DNA of 56,288 nt. It comes from Mycobacteriales bacterium. GTDB taxonomy: Bacteria; Actinomycetota; Actinomycetes; JAFAQI01. The position numbers were made by a program, and so were the translations under genes. How positions within the stretch are numbered: the stretch's first letter is position 1; the number at the start of each line of letters is the position of its first letter. The notes beneath the pieces were generated by a model. It was given only the letters and a program-made list of their open reading frames with translations. It made no database searches and was not told the DNA's origin. Shown here piece after piece: positions 1 through 8,197 of this stretch. The DNA lies in the NCBI GenBank assembly GCA_035504215.1, contig DATJSI010000090.1:1-56288 (forward strand), read 5' to 3'.

Positions 1-645
1 ACCGCGACCAACGCGGTCGGGACCGGTGCGGCGACCGCTCCGACGCACCCGGTGATGCCGACCATCCCGACGACGTTGGCGACGTCGGTGAAGTCCTCCA
101 CTGCGATCGGCGGCGCCATCCCATTGACCGCGACGCTGCAGCGCGCGGACACCCACGCGGCGCTGCCGAACCGGCGTGTCCTGGTCTTCCGCCGAGAGGC
201 GCCTTCGGACCGGTGGGTGCAGGTTCGCAAGCTGCGGACGAACTCCGACGGCGGGGTCTCGACCGTCCTGCGACCCAAGCGCAATGCCGAGCTCGAGGCG
301 GTCTTCCCGGGTACGGCGAACATCGCGAGGTCCTCGGCGTTCAAGAACTACGTGGTCCGGCCCGGCGTGCGGGCAAGTCTGTCGGCCTCAGCCGTCCGGT
401 CAGGGACCCGGGTGACGATCCGCGGCTCGGCATCGCCGTTCTCGGCCGGCCAGCGGGTGCTTCGTGAGGGCTACTTCGACGGCGGCTGGCACGTCTGGCA
501 GCGGTCGCGAATCGGTCGGCACGGCCATTACTCGTTCGCCTTCCGGCCGACCCTGAAGACCGTCGACGTCTACCGGATCGTGGTGGCTGCGACCGTCCGG
601 CACGGCTCGGGCCACTCGCGCACGCTGCGCCTCGTCGTCGGCTAG
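1..645 (+). CDS. C-terminal part of a probable secreted Ig-like protein (5' end outside window)
   Basis: The frame is open from the first base, so the start lies upstream; 214 codons are visible, ending at TAG 643-645. The sequence is rich in Thr, Ser, Val and Arg and contains two beta-sandwich-like stretches, about codons 20-118 and 120-214. Each alternates short hydrophobic strands with polar turns, a pattern I associate with Ig-like repeat domains of actinobacterial exported proteins. No catalytic motif or membrane anchor is visible. A first in-frame GTG at 52 exists, but the upstream frame has the same composition, so I read it as internal. Export and a cell-surface role are inferences from the fold-like pattern alone. 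Confidence 0.55.
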   Translation, partial: TATNAVGTGAATAPTHPVMPTIPTTLATSVKSSTAIGGAIPLTATLQRADTHAALPNRRVLVFRREAPSDRWVQVRKLRTNSDGGVSTVLRPKRNAELEAVFPGTANIARSSAFKNYVVRPGVRASLSASAVRSGTRVTIRGSASPFSAGQRVLREGYFDGGWHVWQRSRIGRHGHYSFAFRPTLKTVDVYRIVVAATVRHGSGHSRTLRLVVG

Positions 646-794
646 CCGCGTCGCGGTGAGTCGGCCCGCACTGGTCGACTCCGGCCAGACTCCGCGCGAC
701 TCCAGCCGGGGCTAGCCGTCCGCGGTTGCCCCGCGCACAATGTCAGGAGCGCGGACCGCCCGGCCGCCGCGACCTGCGATCCGTGGGAGACCGA

Positions 795-2426
795 GTGCGC
801 AGCACGATGCAGGACTTTCCGCTGACCATCGGCTCGATCATGCGCTTCGGTGCCGAGGTCTTCGGCGACAGCGAGGTCGTGACGCTGTGCGACGGCGGCG
901 AGCGTCGGCGGCGGTCCTTCGCGGAGACCGCGGAGCGTGCCGCGCGGCTCGCCAACGTTCTTAGGTGGCTAGGCATCGACGGCGACCAGCGGGTTGCCAC
1001 CTTCATGTGGAACAACGCCGAGCACTTCGAGACCTACCTCGCGGTTCCGTCGATGGGCGCGGTGCTGCACACGTTGAACATCCGGCTGTTCCCCGACCAG
1101 GTCACCTACATCGCGAACCACGCCGAGGACAGCGTGATCATCGCGAACTGCTCGCTCGTGCCGGTGCTGGCCAACGTGCTGGGCGACATGCCCACGGTCC
1201 ACACCGTCCTCGTCTGCGGCGAGGGAGATCGCAGCGCGCTCGAGTCCTCCGGTAAGGAGATCCTCTCCTACGAGGAGGTGGTCGGTGAGGCGTCGCCGAC
1301 CTTCGAGTGGCCGGACGACATCGACGAGCGCTCCGCGGCGGCGATGTGCTACACGAGCGGCACCACCGGCAACCCGAAAGGCGTGGTCTACTCGCATCGC
1401 TCGTGCTGGTTGCACTCGTTGTCCGCAACGACCGCGAACAACAACGGCCTCGGCGCCGACGACCGCACGATGCCGATCGTCCCGATGTTCCACGCGAACG
1501 CGTGGGGGACGCCGTACGCGGCTTTCATGTCGGGCGCCGACCTGATCCTGCCGGACCGGTTCCTGCAGGCCGCGCCGCTCGTCGGGTTGATCGAAGCCGA
1601 GCGGGTCACCATCTCGGCCGCGGTCCCGACGATCTGGAACGACATCCTCCAGTACCTGCGGGCAAACCCGGGTCACGATCTTTCGACCCTGCGCAACGTG
1701 CTGTGCGGCGGCTCGGCGGTCCCTCGGTCGTTGATCGCGGCGTTCGAGGCGGAGTTCGGGATCCACATCATCCAGGGCTGGGGCATGACCGAGACCTCTC
1801 CGGTCGCGGCGGTTGCGAAAGCGCCCACCGGCCTGACGGGAGAAGCGTCCTGGGACTACCAGGCGAAGGCCGGGCGGCTCCTGTTCGGTGTGGAGGGCCG
1901 CATCGTCGACGACGCCGGTGACGTGCAGCCGCGCGACGGCAAGGCGGTCGGCGAGCTGGAGGTTCGCGGGCCGTGGGTGACCGCGGCGTACTACAAGGAC
2001 GACGACCGGCAGCGCTTCGACGAGGGCTGGCTGCGCACGGGCGACGTCGGCACGATCGACCCACAGGGCTACATCACGCTCACCGACCGGTCCAAGGACG
2101 TGATCAAGTCCGGTGGCGAGTGGATCTCGTCGGTCGAGCTCGAAGTCGAGCTGATGGCCCATCCCGCGGTGCTCGAGGCTGCGGTTGTCGGCGTACCGGA
2201 CGAGCGCTGGCAGGAGCGACCCCTGGCGTGCGTCGTTCCGCTCGAGGGTCAGTCGCTGGACCCGGACGAGCTTCGTACGTGGCTGGCGGAGCGGGTGGCG
2301 AAGTGGTGGCTGCCCGAGCGGTGGGCGGTGATCGAGGCTGTCCCGAAGACCAGCGTTGGCAAGTTCGACAAGAAGGTGCTTCGCCGGGCATACGCCGATG
2401 GCGATCTCGACGTCACGACGTTGTGA
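795..2426 (+). CDS. Acyl-CoA ligase (AMP-forming; fatty-acyl-CoA synthetase family)
   Basis: This enzyme activates a carboxylic acid with ATP and CoA through an acyl-adenylate. The AMP-binding signature [12 protein letters not shown] lies near residue 185, the GWGMTETSP motif near 327, the hinge region GWLRTGDVG near 411 and the C-terminal lysine motif [10 protein letters not shown] near 516. The 543-residue length and motif spacing match medium/long-chain FadD or AlkK-type ligases; the exact acid cannot be read. I chose GTG 795, four bases after GGGAGA (785-790); ATG 807 is the alternative, and the frame extends further upstream to 726 without good initiation signals. It has no close functional partner here. 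Confidence 0.9.
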   Translation: MRSTMQDFPLTIGSIMRFGAEVFGDSEVVTLCDGGERRRRSFAETAERAARLANVLRWLGIDGDQRVATFMWNNAEHFETYLAVPSMGAVLHTLNIRLFPDQVTYIANHAEDSVIIANCSLVPVLANVLGDMPTVHTVLVCGEGDRSALESSGKEILSYEEVVGEASPTFEWPDDIDERSAAAMCYTSGTTGNPKGVVYSHRSCWLHSLSATTANNNGLGADDRTMPIVPMFHANAWGTPYAAFMSGADLILPDRFLQAAPLVGLIEAERVTISAAVPTIWNDILQYLRANPGHDLSTLRNVLCGGSAVPRSLIAAFEAEFGIHIIQGWGMTETSPVAAVAKAPTGLTGEASWDYQAKAGRLLFGVEGRIVDDAGDVQPRDGKAVGELEVRGPWVTAAYYKDDDRQRFDEGWLRTGDVGTIDPQGYITLTDRSKDVIKSGGEWISSVELEVELMAHPAVLEAAVVGVPDERWQERPLACVVPLEGQSLDPDELRTWLAERVAKWWLPERWAVIEAVPKTSVGKFDKKVLRRAYADGDLDVTTL

Positions 2427-2470
2427 GTCAGGCGTAGCCGGTTGGCGGTCCAGCCGGATCGGCGCTACCA

Positions 2471-4018
2471 ATGAACCGACCCGGCGCGCCGGACGATCCA
2501 TCCGGTGAGGGACCGGCCGCGCTGCGGGCGGCGCCGGGCGCGGAGGATGTCGTGGAGCAACGGTTTGCCGACTACGTGCGCGAGCACTGGCCGGCGCTGG
2601 TTGACCAGGTCAGCGCCGAGTACGGCGACACGACTGCAGATCGCCAGCGGGCCGAACGCGTTCTGGTCAGGAGCCTGACCAGGCTCGGGTTGCGCTGGCG
2701 TCGCGTGCATGACGACCCGGACTCTGAGTTGCACCGCCTCCTTCTTCGAGACCCAGCCGGTCGGTCCGACCGGCAGCGAACCGATCCGGACGGATACCTC
2801 GTCATGGACGTGTCGCCGGCCGGCACGGATCGGGACGGCGTCGACGCCGCCGGCGACCCGATGTCGGTCGACGCCGCTCTCGCGAGCATCATGCGCGCGG
2901 TCCGGCGTACTCGTCAGCGCCAGGGCGCTGCGGTTGCTGTGGTCGTCGTGATTGCGGGTGCGGTGATCGCGTCGTCGATCGGACCCGGTTCGGCACGGCA
3001 CGGAGGCGGCAAGGCGGCCGCTGCGGTGGTGCTCGCCAGCGCGGTGCACTACCCGCAGGGCCCGACCGACTTCGCGAGCGACGTGACCGCAGGCGGCGGC
3101 TACATCTGGACCATCGAGACCCGCCCGACCCGGGCCGGGTCGCTGTCCTACGTCGTGAAACGCAACCCGGTCAACGGGCAGGTCGTCGGTCGCTACCGCG
3201 TCCCGCGGCCTGACGATCACATCGCCTACGGCTTCGGCAAGGCCTGGGCCTGGCACGACGACAACGACTACCCCTCGACCGCGATTGCGACGGTGGACGG
3301 TGCGGGTGGCGTGGACGTCGAGCGCTCGACGCCGTCGATCGCCATCGATGAGGTGACCTTCACCGACCGCTTCGTCTGGCTGACCGAGCCGCGCGCCAAC
3401 CAGGTCATGACGATGCGCGACGGCGTGCTCGGCGCGCAGGCGGTGTCATCGGTCAGCGGCGCGCGTTTCGTCGTACCACTCGGACCGAGCTCGGTCCTGG
3501 TCGCGGGCCGAAGCGGCCTGATGCGCGAGCTGCCGAGCGGGAACAGCGTCGTGATCGGCGGCACCCCCACGTTGGTCGCTCCGGCGCCGTCGTACGGGAT
3601 CTGGATCGTGACCGGCCGGCGGGCGTCGTACTTCCCGGCCATCAGCGATCGGGCGACCCTCACTTTGCCGCTGTCGCTCGAGGTCGGCGCCGTCATCGGC
3701 GACCCGAGCGACGGTGTCTACATCGCTACCCGCAGCCGAAACCCTCGGCATTACGACCCGTACCTCGTGTACTACTCGCCGGCGGCGCTCGAGAAGCACC
3801 ACCCGAAGCCGACCGCGAGGCTCGACGGGTTCGTCCAGGCCGAGACGATGACGGCGAACCCCGCCGGTGGCATCGTCTTCACCACGAACGAGGGTGCCGT
3901 CGACTCGTGGAATCCGGCGGGACACCCGGTGTCGGCGGGGAAAGCCCCGAACCGGGTCGACCACGCTGCGCTACCCTCGTTGCCGCGGCGGCTTCCGCCG
4001 CGGGGAGGCTTCGCCTAG
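2471..4018 (+). CDS. Membrane-anchored protein: sigma-factor-like N-terminus, one TM helix, extracellular propeller-like domain
   Basis: Residues about 28-100 (FADYVREHWPALV ... LRWRRVHDDPDSELHRLLLR) resemble region 2 of SigE-type ECF sigma factors, but no region 4 HTH follows. A single hydrophobic helix (about 153-172, AVAVVVVIAGAVIASS) leads to a roughly 330-residue exported domain with repeated short strands (WTIETR, VWLTEP, GIWIVTG), like a beta-propeller. The topology is therefore cytosolic N-terminus and outside C-terminus, as in transmembrane anti-sigma or sensor proteins. The final codons lie inside tRNA-Ser(GCT), overlapping by 15 bases, and pass through a GC hairpin, so the original stop may have been lost. 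The function is unknown; the sigma-like reading is by eye. Confidence 0.7.
   Translation: MNRPGAPDDPSGEGPAALRAAPGAEDVVEQRFADYVREHWPALVDQVSAEYGDTTADRQRAERVLVRSLTRLGLRWRRVHDDPDSELHRLLLRDPAGRSDRQRTDPDGYLVMDVSPAGTDRDGVDAAGDPMSVDAALASIMRAVRRTRQRQGAAVAVVVVIAGAVIASSIGPGSARHGGGKAAAAVVLASAVHYPQGPTDFASDVTAGGGYIWTIETRPTRAGSLSYVVKRNPVNGQVVGRYRVPRPDDHIAYGFGKAWAWHDDNDYPSTAIATVDGAGGVDVERSTPSIAIDEVTFTDRFVWLTEPRANQVMTMRDGVLGAQAVSSVSGARFVVPLGPSSVLVAGRSGLMRELPSGNSVVIGGTPTLVAPAPSYGIWIVTGRRASYFPAISDRATLTLPLSLEVGAVIGDPSDGVYIATRSRNPRHYDPYLVYYSPAALEKHHPKPTARLDGFVQAETMTANPAGGIVFTTNEGAVDSWNPAGHPVSAGKAPNRVDHAALPSLPRRLPPRGGFA
3983..4003 (+). terminator. GC-rich hairpin abutting the 5' end of tRNA-Ser
   Basis: CCGCGGCGG (3983-3991) and CCGCCGCGG (3995-4003) form a perfect 9-bp stem with a 3-base loop. 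The last stem base is directly next to the first tRNA base. It lies inside the 3' end of the upstream coding frame. It could end upstream transcription or assist tRNA 5' processing; there is no T-run. Confidence 0.5.
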
Positions 4019-4092
4019 TCCGGTCTATGGCGCCGCACTGCTAATGCGGTTTGGGTTCACCCCCATCCCGGGTTCAAATCCCGGAGCCTCCG
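4004..4092 (+). tRNA. tRNA-Ser(GCT)
   Basis: Acceptor stem GGAGGCT (4004-4010) pairs with AGCCTCC (4085-4091), with discriminator G at 4092. The anticodon arm is CCGCA-CTGCTAA-TGCGG, giving anticodon GCT for serine AGC/AGT codons. The long variable arm and T arm CCGGG-TTCAAAT-CCCGG are typical of a class II tRNA. CCA is not encoded. The gene is intact and its 3' half is the attachment site of the elements downstream. Confidence 0.95.
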
Positions 4093-4101
4093 CTGCTGAC
4101 C
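4035..4101 (+). repeat. Attachment-site core, copy 1 (attL, inside tRNA-Ser)
   Basis: This 67-bp stretch from the anticodon stem of tRNA-Ser to 9 bases past its end recurs perfectly at 14680-14746 and with differences at 8784-8851. Such duplication of a tRNA 3' half is the standard footprint of tyrosine-recombinase integration. Here the core is still joined to a complete tRNA 5' half, so this is the left, tRNA-restoring junction. Confidence 0.9.
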
Positions 4102-4162
4102 CGGCTCTGACCTGGGCCTTCACGTGTCTAAGTGGTGCGAGTCGCTACAGAAATTGACCGAG

Positions 4163-4185
4163 CCGCATTTTTTCAGTTGCAGTTG
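4163..4185 (+). other. Left arm-type sequence of element E1
   Basis: CCGCATTTTTT followed by AGTTGCAGTTG lies 61 bases after core copy 1. A closely similar CCGCATTTTT-AGTTGCA block lies 51 bases after core copy 2. The shared AGTTGCA word also builds the right-end arms, so these are candidate recombinase or accessory-protein binding sites. Confidence 0.6.
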
Positions 4186-4225
4186 TGAGACGCCCGAGGA
4201 TGGTGAGCCGGTCGCCGCTATGCGG

Positions 4226-4570
4226 TCAGTGGTGACCCGCGGCCGCGCGCGGTGGTGGTGAGATCTCCTGCTCGCCGGGATTCATGCCGCAGATCTCGAC
4301 TCCATTCCAGAACGCGATGTAGCCGGCAACGTCGGCAGCCGCTTCGTACGGCGCGGGGTAGTACCAGGCGGCATCGACGAGGCGGTCCCCGTCGACGGCG
4401 ACGTGGGAGTAGGCGGCGTCGCCTTTCCAGGTGCAGTGCGTAACCGTGCTGCTCAGTTCCAGGTAATTCTGATGGACATGGTGCGGCGGGAAGTAGTGGT
4501 TGCCTTCGACGAGCACGGTGTCCTCGCTTTCAGCGATTGTGACTCCCTTCCAGGAGGCAGTGATCGTCAT
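4226..4570 (-). CDS. DUF427 domain protein
   Basis: The 114-residue protein has the DUF427 pattern: an N-terminal WKGVTIAES strand, VEGNHYFPP, the central CTWKGDAAY and a late AAWYYPAPYEAA segment with a final AGYIAFW. The family is a small single-domain beta fold of unknown biochemical role. The start codon overlaps the stop of the SRPBCC gene upstream by four bases (ATGA, 4567-4570), indicating translational coupling. It is the last gene of the MFS-SRPBCC-DUF427 operon divergent from a TetR repressor. The short tail after the domain (PPPRAAAGHH) is low complexity. Confidence 0.9.
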   Translation of the reverse strand: MTITASWKGVTIAESEDTVLVEGNHYFPPHHVHQNYLELSSTVTHCTWKGDAAYSHVAVDGDRLVDAAWYYPAPYEAAADVAGYIAFWNGVEICGMNPGEQEISPPPRAAAGHH

Positions 4571-5037
4571 CGGGTCACCTGCTCCTCGCGGGCGGGATCA
4601 GCGGACGCCTCAAGATGAGCCTTCAGTCGCTGTAACGACTCGGGGAGGGTCTTGCGGATGCTGGCGGTCAGAAACGGTGCCATGAGGCGAAGGAGCCCGC
4701 GCAGTTCCGGGGACATCGTGAGCGTGACGATCGTGCCACCGTCGGCGTCATTCAGGATCCAGTTGCCGGCCGGTGCGACAGTGCCGGGGCCAGACCTCGC
4801 GGGCGGACCTTGCCAGGCGAGTTTCACATTGGGCTCGAAGACGACGTGCCGGAACGTGCCCTGCGCACCCCGCGTCATGCGGTAGGTGTAGACAGCGTCG
4901 GGGCCGGGTGCGGAGCCTTCGGTTCGCTGGACCCAGTCGAAGTCAGTGGCGTAGATGGGAAGAAGCTCCGCGTGGGCAAGAAAGTCGAAAACCTCGTGTC
5001 GCGATCGGGCGATCGTGACCTGCGACGTGACATTCAT
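4567..5037 (-). CDS. SRPBCC (START/Bet v1-like) family protein
   Basis: The 156-residue protein begins with the usual SRPBCC strand and helix (VTIARSRHEVFDFLAHAE) and ends with a long amphipathic helix carrying LPESLQRLKAHLEA. These alpha/beta helix-grip proteins bind hydrophobic ligands in a cavity; polyketide-cyclase-like members are common. I chose ATG 5037 because the domain starts there; the longer open frame upstream runs antisense to the MFS gene. The gene is 26 bases downstream of the pump and overlaps DUF427 by four bases. The ligand is unknown; context suggests the substance exported or sensed by the pump system. Confidence 0.88.
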   Translation of the reverse strand: MNVTSQVTIARSRHEVFDFLAHAELLPIYATDFDWVQRTEGSAPGPDAVYTYRMTRGAQGTFRHVVFEPNVKLAWQGPPARSGPGTVAPAGNWILNDADGGTIVTLTMSPELRGLLRLMAPFLTASIRKTLPESLQRLKAHLEASADPAREEQVTR

Positions 5038-5063
5038 GGCAATGGTCTCCTTCTTGGCGCTGG

Positions 5064-6539
5064 CTACGCGGCGAGGGGCGCGACGGGGACAGGCTCGAGG
5101 GTGGTCGGTTCGCCTCGGGTGTTGGTGGCCCGGACCGCTATCAGGGCCGCGGCGACCAGGAAGACTGCCGCGGCGATCAGCGCCCGGTGGAACCCAGAGG
5201 CAAGAGCCGACGGTTGGGCGATGTGCGTTGCGAGAAGCCGATTCGTGTGGGAGGTGGCGATCGCGGTGAAGATCGCGATACCGAGCGCCCCGCCGAGTTG
5301 TTGGGAGGCATTGATCAGTGCGGCGGCGAGCCCGGCCTGATCTGCTGGTACGCCGGCGTTGGCGGCGGTGGTCGCACCGACGAACACCGCGCCAAGCCCG
5401 AGCGACATGACGATCAGTCCTGGCAGCAGATCGGTTGGGTAGGTGCCGTGAAGCGGCAGCCGGGACAGATAACCCACGCCGCCCGCGGCGGCGAGAGCAC
5501 CAATGACGAGCACCGGTCGCGTGCCGGTGCGGGGGAACAGCTTGGAGCACACACCGGCCGCTACGATGACTCCGCCGGTCACCGGCAGATACGACAGGCC
5601 CGTGCGGATCGGCGAGTACCCGAGGACGTCTTGCATATACAGGGTCAGGAAGAAGAAGGTCGACAGAAATCCGGCGATCGCGATCAGCTGGGTTGCGTCG
5701 GCGGCGGCGAGTCCGTCGATCCTGAATACGGATAGCGGCAGCAGGGGTCGGTCCACTCGGCGTTCATTCACGACGAAGCCGGCCAGAATGATCGCCGCGG
5801 CGATCAGGCAGCACACGGTTGATGTCGCGCCCCACCCGACGATCGGCGCGCGCACGATCCCGTAGACCAGCAGCAGCATCCCGGCCGTGGACAGCAGGGC
5901 ACCGAGCAAGTCAAATCGCGCGACGCCAGCACGGGGGCGGTCACGATCGATCAGGAGAAGCGTGCCGGCAAGAATTCCGACGCAGGCCAGCGGGTTGACG
6001 AAGAACACCCAGCGCCATCCCGGTCCTTGAGTAAGGACACCGCCGAGCAGCACGCCGGCTGCCGACGCAACTCCTGCCATCGCGCCCCACGCGCCGAGGG
6101 CCTTCGTGCGATCAGTACCGGAACTGAAGCTCGTGGTGACCAGCGACAGTGCCGCCGGCAGCATCATGGCGGCACCCAGGCCCTGGACCAGCCGAGCAGC
6201 GACCAGTACGCCCGATTCGTTCGCGAGGCCGGCGCCCAGCGATGCGAGTGCGAACACGACCGTGCCGGCCACCAGCAGGCGGCGCCGTCCGAGCAGATCC
6301 GCCGCCCGACCACCGAGCAGCATGAAACCGCCGTAGGTCAGCAGGTACCCGCTGATCACCCATTGCACGTTCTGCACCGACACATGCAGGTCGTCGTGTA
6401 TCGAGGGCAGCGCCACATTGACGATCGAGGCGTCGACGTAATCGAGGAACGCCACCAAACAGAGCAACAGAAGTGTCAGTTTCCCCCGCCGCGAGGCCAG
6501 GAACGAGCTGCCGCCGGCCGCGACGGTGGAAGTGGCCAT
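5064..6539 (-). CDS. MFS transporter, DHA2 (14-TM) drug:H+ antiporter type
   Basis: A 491-residue membrane protein with about 14 hydrophobic helices. The first helix reads LTLLLLCLVAFLDYVDASIV, the DHA2 motif with an acidic residue pair. Between TM2 and TM3 lies the MFS motif A version GGRAADLLGRRR. Motif C-like GVASAAGVLLGG is near residue 160. The family exports drugs or cationic compounds using the proton gradient. Start ATG 6539 has AGGGAG seven bases upstream. It is divergent from a TetR regulator, with two palindromes between them, so it is probably the repressed target and is induced by its substrate. Confidence 0.92.
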   Translation of the reverse strand: MATSTVAAGGSSFLASRRGKLTLLLLCLVAFLDYVDASIVNVALPSIHDDLHVSVQNVQWVISGYLLTYGGFMLLGGRAADLLGRRRLLVAGTVVFALASLGAGLANESGVLVAARLVQGLGAAMMLPAALSLVTTSFSSGTDRTKALGAWGAMAGVASAAGVLLGGVLTQGPGWRWVFFVNPLACVGILAGTLLLIDRDRPRAGVARFDLLGALLSTAGMLLLVYGIVRAPIVGWGATSTVCCLIAAAIILAGFVVNERRVDRPLLPLSVFRIDGLAAADATQLIAIAGFLSTFFFLTLYMQDVLGYSPIRTGLSYLPVTGGVIVAAGVCSKLFPRTGTRPVLVIGALAAAGGVGYLSRLPLHGTYPTDLLPGLIVMSLGLGAVFVGATTAANAGVPADQAGLAAALINASQQLGGALGIAIFTAIATSHTNRLLATHIAQPSALASGFHRALIAAAVFLVAAALIAVRATNTRGEPTTLEPVPVAPLAA

Positions 6540-6562
6540 AGCACTGCTCCCTCTACAGACTT

Positions 6563-6578
6563 AGTTGGACTTCTAACT
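6563..6578. promoter_or_regulatory. Candidate TetR operator 1
   Basis: AGTTGGACTTCTAACT is a 16-bp imperfect palindrome 24 bases upstream of the MFS start. It shares spacing and half-sites (AGT..., ...AACT) with the palindrome at 6610-6625. It is a plausible site for the adjacent TetR protein controlling the pump operon. Confidence 0.65.
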
Positions 6579-6609
6579 CATATCATGCGGCCTTGATGTC
6601 TACAATGCA

Positions 6610-6625
6610 AGTCAGACGGCTAACT
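6610..6625. promoter_or_regulatory. Candidate TetR operator 2
   Basis: AGTCAGACGGCTAACT is the second 16-bp palindrome of the MFS-tetR gap. It ends directly before the AAGGAG ribosome binding site of tetR (6626-6631), so binding would block tetR expression as well, giving autoregulation. Centre-to-centre spacing to operator 1 is 47 bases. Confidence 0.65.
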
Positions 6626-6637
6626 AAGGAGACGGGC

Positions 6638-7198
6638 ATGGTCACGACCGGGCCTGTGCCAGGCAAACGGGAACGACTGGTTCACGCGGCGACTGAGCTC
6701 GTCCACCGACAAGGGGTTGAAAAGACCACGCTCGCTGACATCGCCGAGGTAGCCGACGTTCCGCTCGGCAACATCTACTACTACTTCAAGACGAAAGACG
6801 CGCTGGTCGCAGCCGTCGTCGAGGCGCATGTTCGCGGCGTACTCGACACCATTGAGTCCCTCGGTCAACACCGCACGCCGAAAGCGCGGCTGAAGGCCCT
6901 CACACGGACGCTTGCGGCTCGCGCGGATCTCATCGCTAAGTACGGCTGCCCGCACGGCACACTGTGCTCGGAACTCGACAAGAGCGAACAGAACCACGAC
7001 GTCGCCCGTCTGATGAACCTGCCGCTCGCATGGCTGGAGGACCAGTTCCGTACCCTGGGTCACCGCGACGCGCGCCAACTGGCGCTCACCTTCCTCGCGA
7101 GCTACCAGGGAACAGCTGTTCTGACCCACACCACCCGCGATCCATCAGTACTAACCGCCGAAGGCCGACGGTTAGAGCGCTGGATCGACTCGCTATGA
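6638..7198 (+). CDS. TetR/AcrR family repressor of the adjacent pump operon
   Basis: The N-terminal HTH reads KTTLADIAEVADVPLGNIYY followed by YFKTKDALV, the standard TetR recognition helix and tail. The C-terminal half contains GCPHGTLCSELDK, seen in the YxaF/LmrA-like subgroup that often controls multidrug exporters. I chose ATG 6638 because AAGGAG (6626-6631) sits six bases before it; the frame opens further upstream at 6593. The resulting protein is 186 residues. It is divergent from the MFS pump with two shared palindromes between them, so autorepression and pump repression are likely. The inducer is unknown. Confidence 0.9.
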   Translation: MVTTGPVPGKRERLVHAATELVHRQGVEKTTLADIAEVADVPLGNIYYYFKTKDALVAAVVEAHVRGVLDTIESLGQHRTPKARLKALTRTLAARADLIAKYGCPHGTLCSELDKSEQNHDVARLMNLPLAWLEDQFRTLGHRDARQLALTFLASYQGTAVLTHTTRDPSVLTAEGRRLERWIDSL

Positions 7199-7221
7199 CA
7201 CTTGGGTACTTGTGTAGGGCC

Positions 7222-7653
7222 TCAAGACGTGGCGAAGTCCCGACCTTGATCGGCTCGATACGTAGCGGCGATCGCGTCCAGTAGCGCGTTGCGGTCCGCT
7301 CTCGCTGCGGCGACGAACTCCGGGTCGGCGGCCGTCCGCGCGTCGTACTGAGCGCTCCAGATGATCATCTCGACGAGGACCGGAGCCAGGTCGATGCCCT
7401 TTGTGGTCAGGCAGTAGGTCACGCCGCCCTCATTGCGGGCCGCGACGTGCCGATCGACGATGCCCGCAGACTCAAGCGCGCGAAGGCGCTCCGCCAAGAT
7501 GTTCGACGCGATCCGCTCCTCGCTTCGACGAAAGTCCTGGAATCGTCGCTTCCCCTTGAACAATAGGTCGCGGATCACGAGAAGCGTCCAACGGTCGCCG
7601 AAGCAGTCGAGAGCAAAACCGATCGGGCAATCCGAACGACGAGCGGCTGCCAT
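7222..7653 (-). CDS. HxlR family transcriptional regulator
   Basis: The 143-residue protein carries the HxlR signature: Cys near the N-terminus (SDCPIGFALDCFGDRWTLL), a winged helix with RIASNILAERLRALESAGIV, and YCLTTKGIDLAPVL. Members are dimeric winged-helix regulators responding to small molecules or redox-active electrophiles. Two Cys residues (about 9 and 17) flank the first helix and could sense thiol chemistry. It is divergent from an SRPBCC gene over a 55-base gap with nested inverted repeats, so it probably regulates that gene and itself. Confidence 0.92.
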   Translation of the reverse strand: MAAARRSDCPIGFALDCFGDRWTLLVIRDLLFKGKRRFQDFRRSEERIASNILAERLRALESAGIVDRHVAARNEGGVTYCLTTKGIDLAPVLVEMIIWSAQYDARTAADPEFVAAARADRNALLDAIAATYRADQGRDFATS

Positions 7654-7660
7654 GGCTCGA

Positions 7661-7701
7661 AGCCTAGCAAGGTTGCAAAAGAAAACCTATCTCTCTAGGC
7701 T
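7661..7701. promoter_or_regulatory. Nested inverted repeats, candidate HxlR operator
   Basis: AGCCTAG (7661-7667) and CTAGGCT (7695-7701) are perfect inverted repeats, and inside them AGGTT and AACCT form another pair 9 bases apart. The block fills most of the gap between the divergent HxlR and SRPBCC genes and overlaps both likely promoters. Confidence 0.55.
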
Positions 7702-7708
7702 GCGACTC

Positions 7709-8176
7709 ATGACCCGCCTCACCAACGTGATATCCATCGATGCGTCGCCCGGAACAGTCTGGGCGATCGTCGCGGACCTGGGCGCTCTCGCCGACTACGA
7801 CCCGACCGTCAAGGCCGTCGAGGTCACGTGCGGTGCGCGAGCAGGCCAGGGGGCCACTCGCCGCGTGACCATGCGCGACGGGAAGCACTGGTTCGAAGAA
7901 CGATTGGCCGCCTTGGAGCCAGACGCGAGCCTCACGTATGAGTTGACAGCCTGCAACTTCCCGATCGCTCGGTTGCAGCACACCTATACCTTCGCGCACC
8001 AGAACGGATCGACGGTCGTCACGCAGGTAATGGAGTACACACCGAAATTCGGGTGGGCCGGAAGGCTCCTCGACGCCGCGATGCTCCGCCGCGGCTTCAA
8101 CGCCGGCGTCATCGCGTTTCTCGGCGGGTTGAAAGCGCGCAGTGAAGGGCCTACCCCAGCGGCAGACGCCCGCTGA
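7709..8176 (+). CDS. SRPBCC family protein (polyketide cyclase/dehydrase-like)
   Basis: The 155-residue protein starts with a helix-grip strand and helix (VISIDASPGTVWAIVADLGA) followed by ALADYDPTVKAVEV, typical of the polyketide_cyc2 branch. It ends with a C-terminal helix carrying RRGFNAGVIAFLGGLKA. These proteins bind hydrophobic ligands and sometimes catalyse cyclisation, but no catalytic residues are assignable. ATG 7709 is the first codon that gives the family's normal start; the longer frame is antisense to HxlR. It is a second SRPBCC gene in E1, unlike the first in sequence, and is probably controlled by HxlR. Confidence 0.88.
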   Translation: MTRLTNVISIDASPGTVWAIVADLGALADYDPTVKAVEVTCGARAGQGATRRVTMRDGKHWFEERLAALEPDASLTYELTACNFPIARLQHTYTFAHQNGSTVVTQVMEYTPKFGWAGRLLDAAMLRRGFNAGVIAFLGGLKARSEGPTPAADAR

Positions 8177-8197
8177 GTCTGCCGAAACGCGACAACG

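Noticed and set aside
969-2501. A 510-codon open frame antisense to the acyl-CoA ligase
   Set aside because: High-GC coding DNA leaves long open antisense frames. The translation is Arg/Ala/Gly rich with no motif, while the plus strand has all ligase motifs.
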